Notes under the pieces: generated by a model
Databases searched by the model: none
What the model was told of the DNA's origin: nothing
The model's input: the letters and a program-made list of their open reading frames with translations, nothing else
Assembly (NCBI GenBank): GCA_041744375.1
Contig: JBGTLA010000035.1
Location: forward strand, 1-11,696
DNA: 11,696 nt
Source of the DNA: JBGTLA01 sp041744375
GTDB taxonomy: Bacteria > Actinomycetota > Acidimicrobiia > Spongiisociales > ZC4RG35
Reading direction: 5' to 3'
Program-made: the position numbers and the translations under genes
In this document: in pieces, positions 11,191 to 11,696 of the stretch
Layout: each line of letters begins with the position of its first letter
Numbering within the stretch: position 1 is the stretch's first letter

Positions 11191-11696
11191 TCATCGTTCT
11201 GTCCCGGCGGCGACGAGTTTGGCAATGGTCTTGCGTCGGTATCCGCCGGACCGCTTCTTCTTGGTGGGCGCCAGCGCTGGGGACTCTGCGTTTTGGCGGC
11301 GCCACTTCTCGGCCATTGCGAGGTTGGTGGCCGCCACGAACAGTCCTAAGAAGAGGGAGGTGCGGGCGATGCCCATGAGCCGGAAGCGTCCTCTACGTGC
11401 GCCTTGGCCGCTGTCGTCTTTGAGGGTTCCGAAGAAGCCTTCGACTCTGCTGCGGCGAGCATAGGACTTGGCCCAGGTGGGGGTTCCCCATCGGTGTTTC
11501 TGGTGGGTCTTGGCCAGAACTGAAGCGTTGATGGTGATGGCGGTTTGGGTGCAGCAAGGTTCGATGGCCACCGTGGGGGTGCCCCACACGTCGGGTCGGT
11601 CGGGCGCCAGGTTGTTGCTCTGGGGTATGAGGGGGCAGCGGACTTTGCCGGCTTGTGCGGGGCACTGGGCTCGGAAGTAGCCGTCTCCGTCGGGTT
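11191..11696 (-). CDS. IS4-type transposase, C-terminal part (runs off window)
   Basis: The minus-strand frame is open to the window edge and ends at TGA 11193-11191, giving about 167 residues. It starts with PDGDGYFRAQCPAQAGKVRCPLIP, a segment typical of a widespread actinobacterial DDE transposase group. It contains YARRSRVEGFFGTLK, which fits the IS4 superfamily Y-(2)-R-(3)-E-(6)-K signature exactly and includes the catalytic Glu. The two catalytic Asp residues would lie upstream, outside the window. The tail has a helix (LFLGLFVAATNLAMAEKW) and a basic C-terminus. No terminal inverted repeat could be identified, so completeness of the IS is unknown. It lies outside the satellite-like element. 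Confidence 0.85.
   Translation of the reverse strand, partial: PDGDGYFRAQCPAQAGKVRCPLIPQSNNLAPDRPDVWGTPTVAIEPCCTQTAITINASVLAKTHQKHRWGTPTWAKSYARRSRVEGFFGTLKDDSGQGARRGRFRLMGIARTSLFLGLFVAATNLAMAEKWRRQNAESPALAPTKKKRSGGYRRKTIAKLVAAGTER

Noticed and set aside
1..11696. CRISPR array, rRNA or riboswitch
   Set aside because: No regularly spaced repeats, rRNA motifs or recognisable riboswitch cores were found; the only RNA gene is tRNA-Leu.

Overview
This GC-rich window looks like chromosome from an actinobacterium, possibly of the Acidimicrobiia. The gene order (a gene tail, then DUF501, then a Ppx/GppA-type phosphatase) is the actinobacterial eno/ftsB/DUF501/ppx neighbourhood. GTG starts and stop-start overlaps are common. 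No database search was possible, so taxonomy and family names rest on recognised motifs.

Layout. Positions 1-1378 are host chromosome (end of an upstream gene, DUF501, ppx). An integrated element of about 9.4 kb lies between two perfect 45-bp direct repeats (1411-1455 and 10875-10919). The repeat is the 5' half of a tRNA-Leu(TAA) gene, and the complete tRNA is at the right end (10876-10962). Beyond it are a terminator-like hairpin and the 3' part of an IS4-type transposase gene running off the window.

Inside the element, a tyrosine integrase and a small HTH protein are encoded rightward (9149-10857), next to the tRNA. A 66-bp spacer carries what look like two overlapping, symmetric divergent promoters. 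From it a long leftward operon runs from 9082 to 2234, mostly with stop-start overlaps: an excisionase-like HTH protein, a primase-polymerase/ATPase replication protein, three tiny Cys-rich (probable zinc-binding) proteins, an HTH protein, two unrecognised proteins, an HNH endonuclease and a terminase large subunit. No capsid, portal, tail, lysis or conjugation gene is visible. The far left end (1456-2237) holds decayed ParB-like coding material, long inverted and direct repeats and several hairpins.

Interpretation. Integration, excision, autonomous replication and packaging genes without virion genes fit a phage satellite (PICI-like island) that carries its own HNH-TerL pair; a prophage that lost its structural genes is the main alternative. 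Immediately 3' of the replication gene, two mirror-image clusters of an 8-9 bp repeat flank an AT-rich patch. This matches the known layout of staphylococcal pathogenicity-island origins and is proposed as the element's replication origin. It lies inside the reading frame of the next gene.
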